From NCBI RefSeq assembly GCF_009903625.1, contig NZ_CP047569.1, positions 1,210,501 to 1,274,500 on the forward strand: 64,000 nucleotides of DNA, read 5' to 3'. Shown here one piece after another: positions 8,402 to 14,847 of this stretch. The notes below the pieces were generated by a model. That model worked only from the letters and a program-made list of their open reading frames with translations, was not told the origin of the DNA and did no database searches. Source of the stretch: Microbulbifer sp. ALW1 (GTDB lineage Bacteria; Pseudomonadota; Gammaproteobacteria; Pseudomonadales; Cellvibrionaceae). Position numbers and translations under genes: made by a program. Each line of letters starts with the position of its first letter. Within the stretch, counting starts at the first letter, position 1.

Positions 8402-9325
8402 CTACTTTTTACCCCTGGCCGCTGCCAGCGCTGCCTTGATCTGCTGGCGCAGCCAGGCCCGCAACGGATCGTCCTGGGTGCGCTGGTGCCAGATCTGCAG
8501 AATGTCCACGTCTGGCAGCTTGATCGGGCAGGGGTAGGTCACCAGGTCGGGAAGACTGCGGCAGGCCTGTTGGGCCACCGAGTTCAGGCAGGTGATCAGC
8601 AGATCGCTGCCTTCGATGGTGGTGGCGGGGGACAGGAAGCTCGACAGCCCCGCCACAATGCGCCGCTGGTGCCCGAGCTTGTGTAATTTCTTATCCACAA
8701 TACCGTCCAGGTCACCGGTCAGGGTAGTGACCAGATGCCCGCAGGCCAGGAAGGCCTCGAGATCCAGCGTCTTCCCAATGTGCCGGTTACTGCGGCTCGC
8801 CAGTACGCTGAAGCCCTCCTTGTGTACCTTCTGCTGATAGAAGGACGCGGGCAACTGCTCGAAGAAGCCCGCAATGGCGATATCACAGGCGCCGGTTTCC
8901 AGCTCGCTGCGCGGCAGGCGGCCGCGGGTGTTGTGAAACACCAGCTGCAGTTTGGGCGCCTGCTCACTGATCACCGGCAGCAGTTTGGGCAGCAACAACT
9001 GCTCGATAAAGTCGGTACCAAAGATATGCACGCGGCCTTCCCGCAGCAGAAAGCTCTCTTCGTCGCAGTAGTCGTAAAAGGATTCCAGCGAGCGCACCAG
9101 CGCCTGGATCTGTGGCGCCAGCTGGTGTGCCCGCGGCGTCGGCGTCAGTCCGCGCGGCGCGCGGGCAAACAGGGTGTCGTCGAACTCGCTGCGCAGCTTG
9201 GCCAGCTTGTGGCTGAGTGCCGGCTGGCTCAGGTTCATGCGCTCCGCGGCCACCGAGGCGTTGCGCTCCTCGTACAGCACCTGGAACAGCTTGAGCAGGT
9301 TCAGGTCTTTATTCCCGATATTCAT
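8402..9325 (-). CDS. LysR-type transcriptional regulator
   Basis: A 307-residue regulator with an N-terminal winged helix-turn-helix (about 8-65; ASVAAERMNLSQPALSHKLAKLR) and a periplasmic-binding-like effector domain. It is divergent from the PfpI-like gene at 9474, the usual layout for a LysR regulator and its target. The start codon lies in a 16-bp direct duplication. The ATG at 9325 keeps the frame and has CGGAAGC upstream, while the copy at 9341 soon meets a stop. The inducer is unknown. Confidence 0.92.
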   Translation of the reverse strand: MNIGNKDLNLLKLFQVLYEERNASVAAERMNLSQPALSHKLAKLRSEFDDTLFARAPRGLTPTPRAHQLAPQIQALVRSLESFYDYCDEESFLLREGRVHIFGTDFIEQLLLPKLLPVISEQAPKLQLVFHNTRGRLPRSELETGACDIAIAGFFEQLPASFYQQKVHKEGFSVLASRSNRHIGKTLDLEAFLACGHLVTTLTGDLDGIVDKKLHKLGHQRRIVAGLSSFLSPATTIEGSDLLITCLNSVAQQACRSLPDLVTYPCPIKLPDVDILQIWHQRTQDDPLRAWLRQQIKAALAAARGKK

Positions 9326-9342
9326 AGCTTCCGATATTCATA
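9315..9342. repeat. Direct duplication around the LysR start codon
   Basis: CCGATATTCATA occurs at 9315-9326 and again at 9331-9342, a 16-bp period. On the minus strand each copy supplies an ATG followed by AATATCGG. Only the inner ATG (9325) opens the LysR frame; the outer one reads about ten codons to a TAA. Confidence 0.75.
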
Positions 9343-9357
9343 TTTTGAAAGACTGTA

Positions 9358-9368
9358 ATTCAATGAAT
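9358..9368. promoter_or_regulatory. Possible LysR operator in the divergent intergenic region
   Basis: ATTCA-A-TGAAT is a perfect interrupted palindrome between the LysR gene and the PfpI gene. It lies in an AT-rich stretch and fits the T-N11-A style of LysR sites. Location and symmetry are the only evidence. Confidence 0.35.
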
Positions 9369-9473
9369 CGAATTATCTTATATCAGAATATGCCCTAGCA
9401 TAGCCCCCAATCCGGCAGCGGCCCACCCGAGCGGGGCCGGCTGCCGGCGCTAACTGTCTATTGGAGACCTTAC

Positions 9474-10217
9474 ATGAAGAAACTGTTTTCGATCGTTGTG
9501 GCGCTACTGGCGCTATCGTCCGCAAGCCTCGCCCTGGCCGCGCCGCGGGTACTGATCGTGGCCACCAGCCACGAGCAGATGGGGGATACCGACGAGAAAA
9601 CCGGCCTGTGGCTGTCGGAACTGACCCACCCCTACCACGAGCTCAAAAAGGCGGGCTTTGAGGTGGAAATCGCCAGCATCAAGGGCGGTGCGGTACCGGT
9701 GGATGCGCGCAGCATGGCGGATGACGATGCGGTGAACTTTGCATTCCTCGCCAGCCCGCAAACCCGCAGCCTGCTGGACAACACTCGTAAGCTCGCGGAC
9801 GTCAGCCCCAAGCGCTATCAGGCCATCCTGTTCGCCGGTGGCCACGGTACCGTGTGGGACTTCCCCAAGAGCCCGGCGGTCAATAGCGTCGCCTCCGCCA
9901 TCTACGCCGACGGCGGTTATGTGGCGGCCCTGTGCCACGGCCCGGCCGCGCTGCTGAATGTCACCGGCCAAGACGGCAAGCCGATCATTACCGGCAAGAA
10001 GGTCGCCGGTTTCAGCAACGAGGAAGAAAAGGCGGTAGGCCTGGCCGACGTAGTGCCTTACCTGCTGCAGGACGAACTGACCGCACTCGGCGCCAACTAC
10101 CTGGAAGGCAAAGCGTGGGAAAGCTTTGTGGTACAGGACGGCCGTATCATCACCGGCCAGAACCCGCAGTCCGCGGCGGAACTGGGCCGGGTACTGGCCA
10201 AGGCACTGAACCAGTAA
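9474..10217 (+). CDS. Exported DJ-1/PfpI (Hsp31-like) family protein
   Basis: A 247-residue member of the class I glutamine-amidotransferase-like DJ-1/PfpI family. The nucleophile elbow is ALCHGPA with Cys154 and His155, and the FAGGHGTVWDFP segment (120-131) forms the oxyanion side, as in Hsp31-type glyoxalases and chaperones. Unlike most relatives it has a signal peptide (residues 1-22), so it should act in the periplasm. GGAGACC precedes the ATG. The divergent LysR gene is its probable regulator. A decayed relative lies at 14394-14555. Confidence 0.88.
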   Translation: MKKLFSIVVALLALSSASLALAAPRVLIVATSHEQMGDTDEKTGLWLSELTHPYHELKKAGFEVEIASIKGGAVPVDARSMADDDAVNFAFLASPQTRSLLDNTRKLADVSPKRYQAILFAGGHGTVWDFPKSPAVNSVASAIYADGGYVAALCHGPAALLNVTGQDGKPIITGKKVAGFSNEEEKAVGLADVVPYLLQDELTALGANYLEGKAWESFVVQDGRIITGQNPQSAAELGRVLAKALNQ

Positions 10218-10265
10218 ACGCTGCTAACTGGGCGCTACTAACCAAGCGCTACCAGGTAAACGCAA

Positions 10266-10317
10266 AGAGCCCGGTGGCTGCCCGTGTTGTTGAGTACACA
10301 GGTGGTCACCGGGCTCT
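10266..10317. repeat. Inverted repeat between convergent genes
   Basis: Arms AGAGCCCGGTG and CACCGGGCTCT (11 bp, perfect) enclose a 30-nt loop between the PfpI gene and the convergent DUF1993 gene. It could fold in either transcript. There is no T-run, so it is not a classical terminator. Confidence 0.55.
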
Positions 10318-10354
10318 GCTGTTTCTGCGGGCGGTAATCTCTTACCGAGGCCGG

Positions 10355-10870
10355 TTAGGCCTCTTTCTGGATATGCGGGCGAAGGAACGTCATATAGTCC
10401 GCCTTGCCAATGGGCACGCCCATGTTGCGCAGCATGGCGTAGGTGGTGGTGATGTGGAAGTACAGGTTCGGGATCAGGTAATCGTTCACGTACTGGTGCC
10501 CCGGTATCTCACAAAAGGCACCGGGACCTAGTCCCAGGCGCTTCATCTCGTCCAGCTTGCTGTCGTCCACGTCGATGCCTTCAACCATGGTGCGGGTCTC
10601 ACTGATCAGCGCGCGCGCCTCGGCCAGTGTCGCCAGCTCCGGCTTGTGGTTATCTACCGGCTTGCCGGCACACCACTGCGAGAAGCCACGGGGCTGGTTG
10701 CACATAAACACAATCTGCGCACCAAACGGCAACATATCTTCCGCCAGGCGCTCCTGCATCAGAGCATCGGTATCGGTGACGTGTTTCTCGCCAACGTCCA
10801 GAAGGTGGTCGAGTACGTCCAGCCGTGATGTAAAAATGCGTTTGATCTCGGTAATTTGCTCGTTGGCCAT
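10355..10870 (-). CDS. DUF1993 family protein
   Basis: A 171-residue protein whose body (RLDVLDHLLDVGEKHV, ERLAEDMLPFGAQIVF, GLGPGAFCEIPGHQYVNDYLIPN) matches the all-helical DUF1993 family, which is related to the DinB/YfiT four-helix fold. GHQYVNDYLIPNLYFHITTTYAMLR supplies two conserved histidines, possible metal ligands. The biochemical role is undefined in the family. GAGAGAGC precedes the ATG. The protein is probably cytosolic. Confidence 0.85.
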   Translation of the reverse strand: MANEQITEIKRIFTSRLDVLDHLLDVGEKHVTDTDALMQERLAEDMLPFGAQIVFMCNQPRGFSQWCAGKPVDNHKPELATLAEARALISETRTMVEGIDVDDSKLDEMKRLGLGPGAFCEIPGHQYVNDYLIPNLYFHITTTYAMLRNMGVPIGKADYMTFLRPHIQKEA

Positions 10871-11094
10871 AATGCTCTCTCGTTGGGGTGTAGCAACGCT
10901 CTTTGCGCGCGCTATTTGGCGAAAACATTAGCGTATCCTGCGGGAGTGGAGGAGAAAAAGCAGAGTTAATTATACGTACGTAGCAAAATTCCGTTAGTTG
11001 ATACGGGCGTACATTGTTTTATGCTTGAGGTTGAGGTGGTATTAATTATTATTCGCTGAAGTTTCTAATTATATGTAGCTAAAAGGACTAGTGA

Positions 11095-11613
11095 ATGTTA
11101 GCCACCCACAGGGAAGCGGAAGAGCGCTATACGGTTATTCGGCAGGCCGTGATTTATGAACTCAATCGAGAACTTCAATCTGGGTGGCAGCCAGGGCTCA
11201 GGGCGACGTTGATTGATAGTCACACGCTCACTGAATCGGAACTTTGGAAGGGCTTACCGAGAAGAAAAGTCGACTGGGACTGGAAGCGAGGATATCAGTC
11301 ATTTAAGTTTCGATATCCGAAACGGTTTGAGCTGGCATTGTGGGACAATCACCAGTTAGCCAGCTTAAGCTTGGGGCGCCCAACCTATAATGGTGGTAGC
11401 CTGCGGCTTGATTTTCTAGAAGCAAGTCCAGAAAAGCGCAAGGGACTGAAGGTATTTGAGCCAACGTTCCTCGCGATGGTCAGTTATGCTACGGCGCTGG
11501 GAGCTAATGAACTCAGGATCATGAATCCGATAAATGCAGAGGTAAGGTCTTACTATGAAAAGTTTGGCTTTACCTATGTTGCGGAATCAGATTACTTGAA
11601 TATTCGATTGTGA
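11095..11613 (+). CDS. GNAT-like N-acetyltransferase-fold protein
   Basis: A 172-residue protein. The second half has a GNAT-like order: strand SLRLDFLEASP, a segment where EKRKGLKVFEP could replace the acetyl-CoA loop, a helix with TFLAMVSYATALGANELRIMNP, and the terminal RSYYEKFGFTYV typical of GNAT domains. The usual Q/R-x-x-G-x-G/A loop is not clear, so activity is uncertain. AAAAGGA precedes the ATG. Two tiny ORFs follow closely on the same strand and suggest one transcript. The region is AT-richer than the flanks. Confidence 0.65.
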   Translation: MLATHREAEERYTVIRQAVIYELNRELQSGWQPGLRATLIDSHTLTESELWKGLPRRKVDWDWKRGYQSFKFRYPKRFELALWDNHQLASLSLGRPTYNGGSLRLDFLEASPEKRKGLKVFEPTFLAMVSYATALGANELRIMNPINAEVRSYYEKFGFTYVAESDYLNIRL

Positions 11614-11622
11614 TTGAGCCTT

Positions 11623-11838
11623 ATGAGTAAAGATAAAGTTAAGCACATTAGCGATAAGCAGCGAGAGCGCGACTCCGGAGATATCTCGGAGGCCATTCGA
11701 CGTGCGCGGCAACACATTCGCAATATCGACTCGGAAGAGCTCGATGAGCCTGATGGCCTTGCTTCAGGTGATATGAAGAAGTTTCTCGACAACCCGGACC
11801 AGTACGAAAAGAACACTGATGATGAGCAAGGAAAATAA
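11623..11838 (+). CDS. Small acidic hypothetical protein
   Basis: A 71-residue, highly charged protein, mostly helical in appearance (ISEAIRRARQHIRNIDSEEL), with no membrane segment or cysteine. The ATG at 11623 lies 9 bp after the GNAT stop, so the two are probably co-transcribed; a TTG at 11614 is a possible earlier start. It overlaps the next ORF by 17 bp. No family is recognised. Confidence 0.5.
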   Translation: MSKDKVKHISDKQRERDSGDISEAIRRARQHIRNIDSEELDEPDGLASGDMKKFLDNPDQYEKNTDDEQGK

Positions 11839-11965
11839 CAAACCGAAAGAAAAGTTGGATAAGCAAGTCCAGCCGATGCCCGGTGAGGTAGATCCAAAGA
11901 ACGTGAAAGCCCATGTTTTTCTCAATATGCAGAAAGTAAAAAGTAAGCTGCTTAATAAGCGTTGA
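11822..11965 (+). CDS. Very small basic hypothetical ORF
   Basis: A 47-residue frame from ATG at 11822 to TGA at 11963-11965 (MSKENNKPKEKLDKQVQP, then PGEVDPKNVKAHVFLN), lysine-rich and soluble. It overlaps the end of the preceding small gene in another frame, which suggests translational coupling. Both small proteins start with MSK followed by charged residues. It is short and unsupported by any family, so it may be a chance frame. Confidence 0.4.
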   Translation: MSKENNKPKEKLDKQVQPMPGEVDPKNVKAHVFLNMQKVKSKLLNKR

Positions 11966-12001
11966 GCGCTCCGTCGTCAAAAAGCCGGCAGCAGAAGTGC
12001 A

Positions 12002-13072
12002 CTACTGCCAGATACCCGCATCCCGCAAGGTTTGCGTTAACCTGTCGGCAGTCTCAAACCGCGGCGCCTTTGCCGCATTGCTCAGCAGCACCAAACCGTT
12101 GCGCTCCTGTGGATAACTGATCAACAGTGACTTGTACCCGCGCACACTACCCGGATGGCGCGCGATAAACCGGCCGTCTTTCTCATACACCTGCCACGCC
12201 AGTGCAACTTGGATATCGCCCCAGGGTGTGTCTGCGCGCGGCTCCAGCATCTGTGTATAACTGGCATCGCTCAAAATCCTGTCATCGCGATTGAGCGTGG
12301 CACTGAGCCACAATCCCAGGTCTTGCGCGCTGGAGACCAGCCCCTCACTGGGATAAAAGCTGGGTTCGAATGGGCGCTGTTGTGTCGGTGTCAGCACCTT
12401 GCCCTGATAGGTCGGTAGCGCAGACGGTGCGACTCCCCGATGGCCATCGTAATAGCCGCTGTGCTTCATCGAGATGGGCGCCAGTATATGCCGTTGTACA
12501 TACTGCTCGAATGGCATCCCGGAGACCGCAGTGACAATCGCACCCAGCAGGTTAAAGCCGGTATCGCTGTATTCGAAGGCGTGAGCGGCCGTCTCTGCTG
12601 GTGCCTTGGATGCGATCAATGCCAGATAGTCGGCCTGCGAGCGCTGTTGTTCGCTGTCCACTGGTCGCACCGCATCCTGGATACCAGAGGTGTGGGTAAG
12701 CAGCTGGGCGATGGTGATGGGGGAGTTTTTGAATGCGGGAAGGTATTTTGATATTGGGTCAGACAGCTCCAGCTTTCCGGTTTCTGCCAGCTGCACGATG
12801 GACTGCGCGGTAAACAACTTGGAAATGGAGGCGATGCGAAATGTGGTCTCGCCCGTTACCGCCACCTGCTGCGCTTCGTCGATGTAACCTGAGCCGCCCA
12901 CATAGGCCAGCTCGCCGGAAGTGATCACTGCGACGGCGAGCGCGGGAGTCTGGAATTCAGAGCGTATCTCCGAAAGCGTCTGGTTCAGAGCCTCGCGGGC
13001 AGTATTCTCAAAGGCCAGCGCCGGCGATGACAGCAGCGCGAGGAACAACAGAAAAGTTCTGCTGGGATACAA
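12002..13072 (-). CDS. Serine hydrolase of the beta-lactamase/penicillin-binding fold
   Basis: A 356-residue exported protein with a signal peptide (1-20). It has the class C beta-lactamase-like catalytic order: S82-I-S-K85, Y168-S-D170 in place of Y-x-N, and a C-terminal RHPGSVRGYKS segment in the KTG/HGG position. It is most likely a periplasmic esterase or peptidase rather than a true beta-lactamase. The start codon is TTG, 6 nt after GGAG, and no ATG fits the signal peptide. The gene is single, between accessory genes. Confidence 0.85.
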   Translation of the reverse strand: MYPSRTFLLFLALLSSPALAFENTAREALNQTLSEIRSEFQTPALAVAVITSGELAYVGGSGYIDEAQQVAVTGETTFRIASISKLFTAQSIVQLAETGKLELSDPISKYLPAFKNSPITIAQLLTHTSGIQDAVRPVDSEQQRSQADYLALIASKAPAETAAHAFEYSDTGFNLLGAIVTAVSGMPFEQYVQRHILAPISMKHSGYYDGHRGVAPSALPTYQGKVLTPTQQRPFEPSFYPSEGLVSSAQDLGLWLSATLNRDDRILSDASYTQMLEPRADTPWGDIQVALAWQVYEKDGRFIARHPGSVRGYKSLLISYPQERNGLVLLSNAAKAPRFETADRLTQTLRDAGIWQ

Positions 13073-13127
13073 GTGATTCTCCGAAAGTTAAACTGGCCTG
13101 ATTGAGCTGATTTTATTGTCGTCAAGT

Positions 13128-13784
13128 CTATAAGGTAGCCAAGTGAAAATTTGTTCTTTGAGTCAGGGAGGCAGTTCCCGAGTTGTTTCCTACCTGTACT
13201 TTGGGGCGGAATTCATCCGTAGCTACCGAGCTGGCGCCACCTTGAATTAAGGCATCGCTCAACTCACTTCGGGGAATCTTGGGATTATTACTTTTACTGA
13301 ATACGTAAAAATTCATTTGGCAGGAAACGCCAAGAATGGATGCAGCTTTTCTGATTGCCTCGCAAGTGCTGCTATATAGTTCCTTGTTGGCCCTGATTTT
13401 TACTTCGTCGTTTTTAGTGTCGATGTTTTCTGCGTTAAGGTTCTTGGCATAAATGTTCGCGAGCAGTACTTCCGGTGATACATCGTAGAAATTGGCCGCA
13501 AATTTTACAGAAGAAGCGACGTCATTTGCATTTGTGGCATCAACTCCAAATGTCCAGGTTTCATTGTCTATAAGGGCAGCTTCTTTGGATACGCTGGCAG
13601 AGCGATCTTCAAAGGGTGACATGGCTACGGCGTAGTTTCTTGTTTTCCAGACCGATAGGCTGTGTAGTGTGGTGCGCAGCACATAATTTCTGGTAACGCT
13701 CTGATTTCCAAAAACCAGACTCACATCGGTTTTGAAAGCATACTTATCTTCAGCCACAGAAGTGGCACCGTTCTGACCGATCAT
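13128..13784 (-). CDS. Hypothetical protein, second gene of a two-gene unit
   Basis: A soluble 218-residue protein without a signal peptide or membrane helix. The N-terminal half looks beta-rich (YAFKTDVSLVFGNQSVTRNYVL); the middle contains helix-forming segments such as VKFAANFYDVSPEVLLANIYAKNL. I recognise no domain. AAGGGA precedes the ATG. It lies 24 bp downstream of the next gene and was probably transcribed with it. Its codons are AT-richer than the housekeeping genes. Confidence 0.55.
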   Translation of the reverse strand: MIGQNGATSVAEDKYAFKTDVSLVFGNQSVTRNYVLRTTLHSLSVWKTRNYAVAMSPFEDRSASVSKEAALIDNETWTFGVDATNANDVASSVKFAANFYDVSPEVLLANIYAKNLNAENIDTKNDEVKIRANKELYSSTCEAIRKAASILGVSCQMNFYVFSKSNNPKIPRSELSDALIQGGASSVATDEFRPKVQVGNNSGTASLTQRTNFHLATL

Positions 13785-13808
13785 CTAAAAATCCCTTTAA
13801 ATTAGTCT

Positions 13809-14189
13809 TTAATCCAAGTTAGAAATTATGTGCTTGTATTGAGTCTCATCTTCTATTTCTTTAGATCGAAAACCGCTAAATACAATTTCATTAATCGATG
13901 CAGATTCTTTCGCGTGAGCGATAACGTCATTACCGCTGTCGCCGATGACTTCCCACTGTTTTTGATCAAAACGGATTATTTTGGATACATCGATAAGTTC
14001 AAATTTCTTGTCGAGAAGTCCATTTCGAACTTTTCCAAGGATTTCCTCAAATGTGTTCAGTAGATCACCTGAATCTGAAGTTGGTACAAATACCTCGCTA
14101 AAGTAGAACTCGCAGTCGTCAAAATCGACATCGCAGCCGGGAAGGGGATGGCATTTTGTAAATACAATCCATATATCAGTTGAAGTCAT
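13809..14189 (-). CDS. Hypothetical protein, first gene of a two-gene unit
   Basis: A 126-residue acidic, soluble protein containing LPGCDVDFDDCEFYFSEVF and a helical end. No family is recognised. The frame also has an ATG at 14201, but that start lacks a ribosome-binding site, while the ATG at 14189 follows GGAACG. It heads a probable two-gene transcript with 13128-13784, next to the NTPase gene but separated from it by about 650 bp. Confidence 0.5.
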   Translation of the reverse strand: MTSTDIWIVFTKCHPLPGCDVDFDDCEFYFSEVFVPTSDSGDLLNTFEEILGKVRNGLLDKKFELIDVSKIIRFDQKQWEVIGDSGNDVIAHAKESASINEIVFSGFRSKEIEDETQYKHIISNLD

Positions 14190-14393
14190 TTTTCGTTCCA
14201 TCTAAAAAATCTGAAAAGAAGTGGAGGTGAGTAGCTAATTTATACGAAAAAATGGTTCGGTTGTTCCAGTTTTGGATTCGGGTATTTTTTACTCACTATG
14301 ATTAGGGACGTTTATATCACAAAGTAATTCGCAGTCCAGTAGGGAACTGGATTGAATGCAGGTAACCGTGGTATCGCGTGAGACTTTCCCTAG

Positions 14394-14555
14394 AGCCTGG
14401 CGGTTAGCAGCATTGCCTGCGCCAGCTTCACCGAAGACTATTTCGCGTCACTGTGCCATGGCCCGGCGGCGATGCTGAATGTCACCGGCAAAATGACAAG
14501 CAGATTACTGCCGGCAAAAAATCGCGGGTTTCAGTAGTGAGGAAGTGAATAGGGT
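14394..14555 (+). pseudogene. Decayed fragment of a DJ-1/PfpI-like gene
   Basis: From 14394 the plus strand reads SLAVSSIACASFTEDYFASL, then CHGPAAMLNVTG. This matches residues 133-165 of the PfpI-like protein at 9474 (SPAVNSVASAIYADGGYVAA, then LCHGPAALLNVTG). After that point the frame is broken by small indels, though the DNA still resembles the gene up to about 14555. There is no start, no 5' half and no 3' end. It is a relic of a paralogue or a transferred copy. Confidence 0.8.
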
Positions 14556-14775
14556 CCAGATCAACTGTTTTGTGCACATTGATGTCTGCTGATTTTTTGC
14601 ATCATTTAACCTGAGGCCATTCGGAACTCATTTTCCTAAAGGTCAGGACTTAATTTTTTGAAAAAATATGCGATTCCAATGAGGTGCTGAATGTTGATTT
14701 GAACCCAATTTACGAGGTGATCAGCTCGCGAGCGCTATATCTTTATGACAAATGGTAAACCCTATCTTTTGGTGA

Positions 14776-14822
14776 GATAAAAATAGTGGGGAGGGCCAAA
14801 TTGTAGGTCCTCCCTCCCCCCC
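14776..14822 (-). terminator. Likely intrinsic terminator of the phosphoesterase-NTPase gene
   Basis: On the minus strand GGGGAGGG and CCCTCCCC pair across a 16-nt loop. ACTATTTTTATC follows. It lies 26-72 bp after the stop of the large NTPase gene. An A/T run and a run of seven G residues sit just before the stem. Confidence 0.55.
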
Positions 14823-14847
14823 AAAAAAAATATATATAAGGTTGAAG

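Larger units (their letters stand above)
14202..14847. other. AT-rich intergenic stretch with a gene relic and a terminator
   Basis: No intact gene is seen. The stretch holds the PfpI-like fragment at 14394-14555 and a hairpin at 14776-14822. The rest is AT-rich, with stops in all frames. Confidence 0.7.

Noticed and set aside
11623..11838. Antitoxin for the GNAT-like protein
   Set aside because: The small protein shows no ribbon-helix-helix or other DNA-binding motif and lies downstream. The idea is kept only as a remote possibility.
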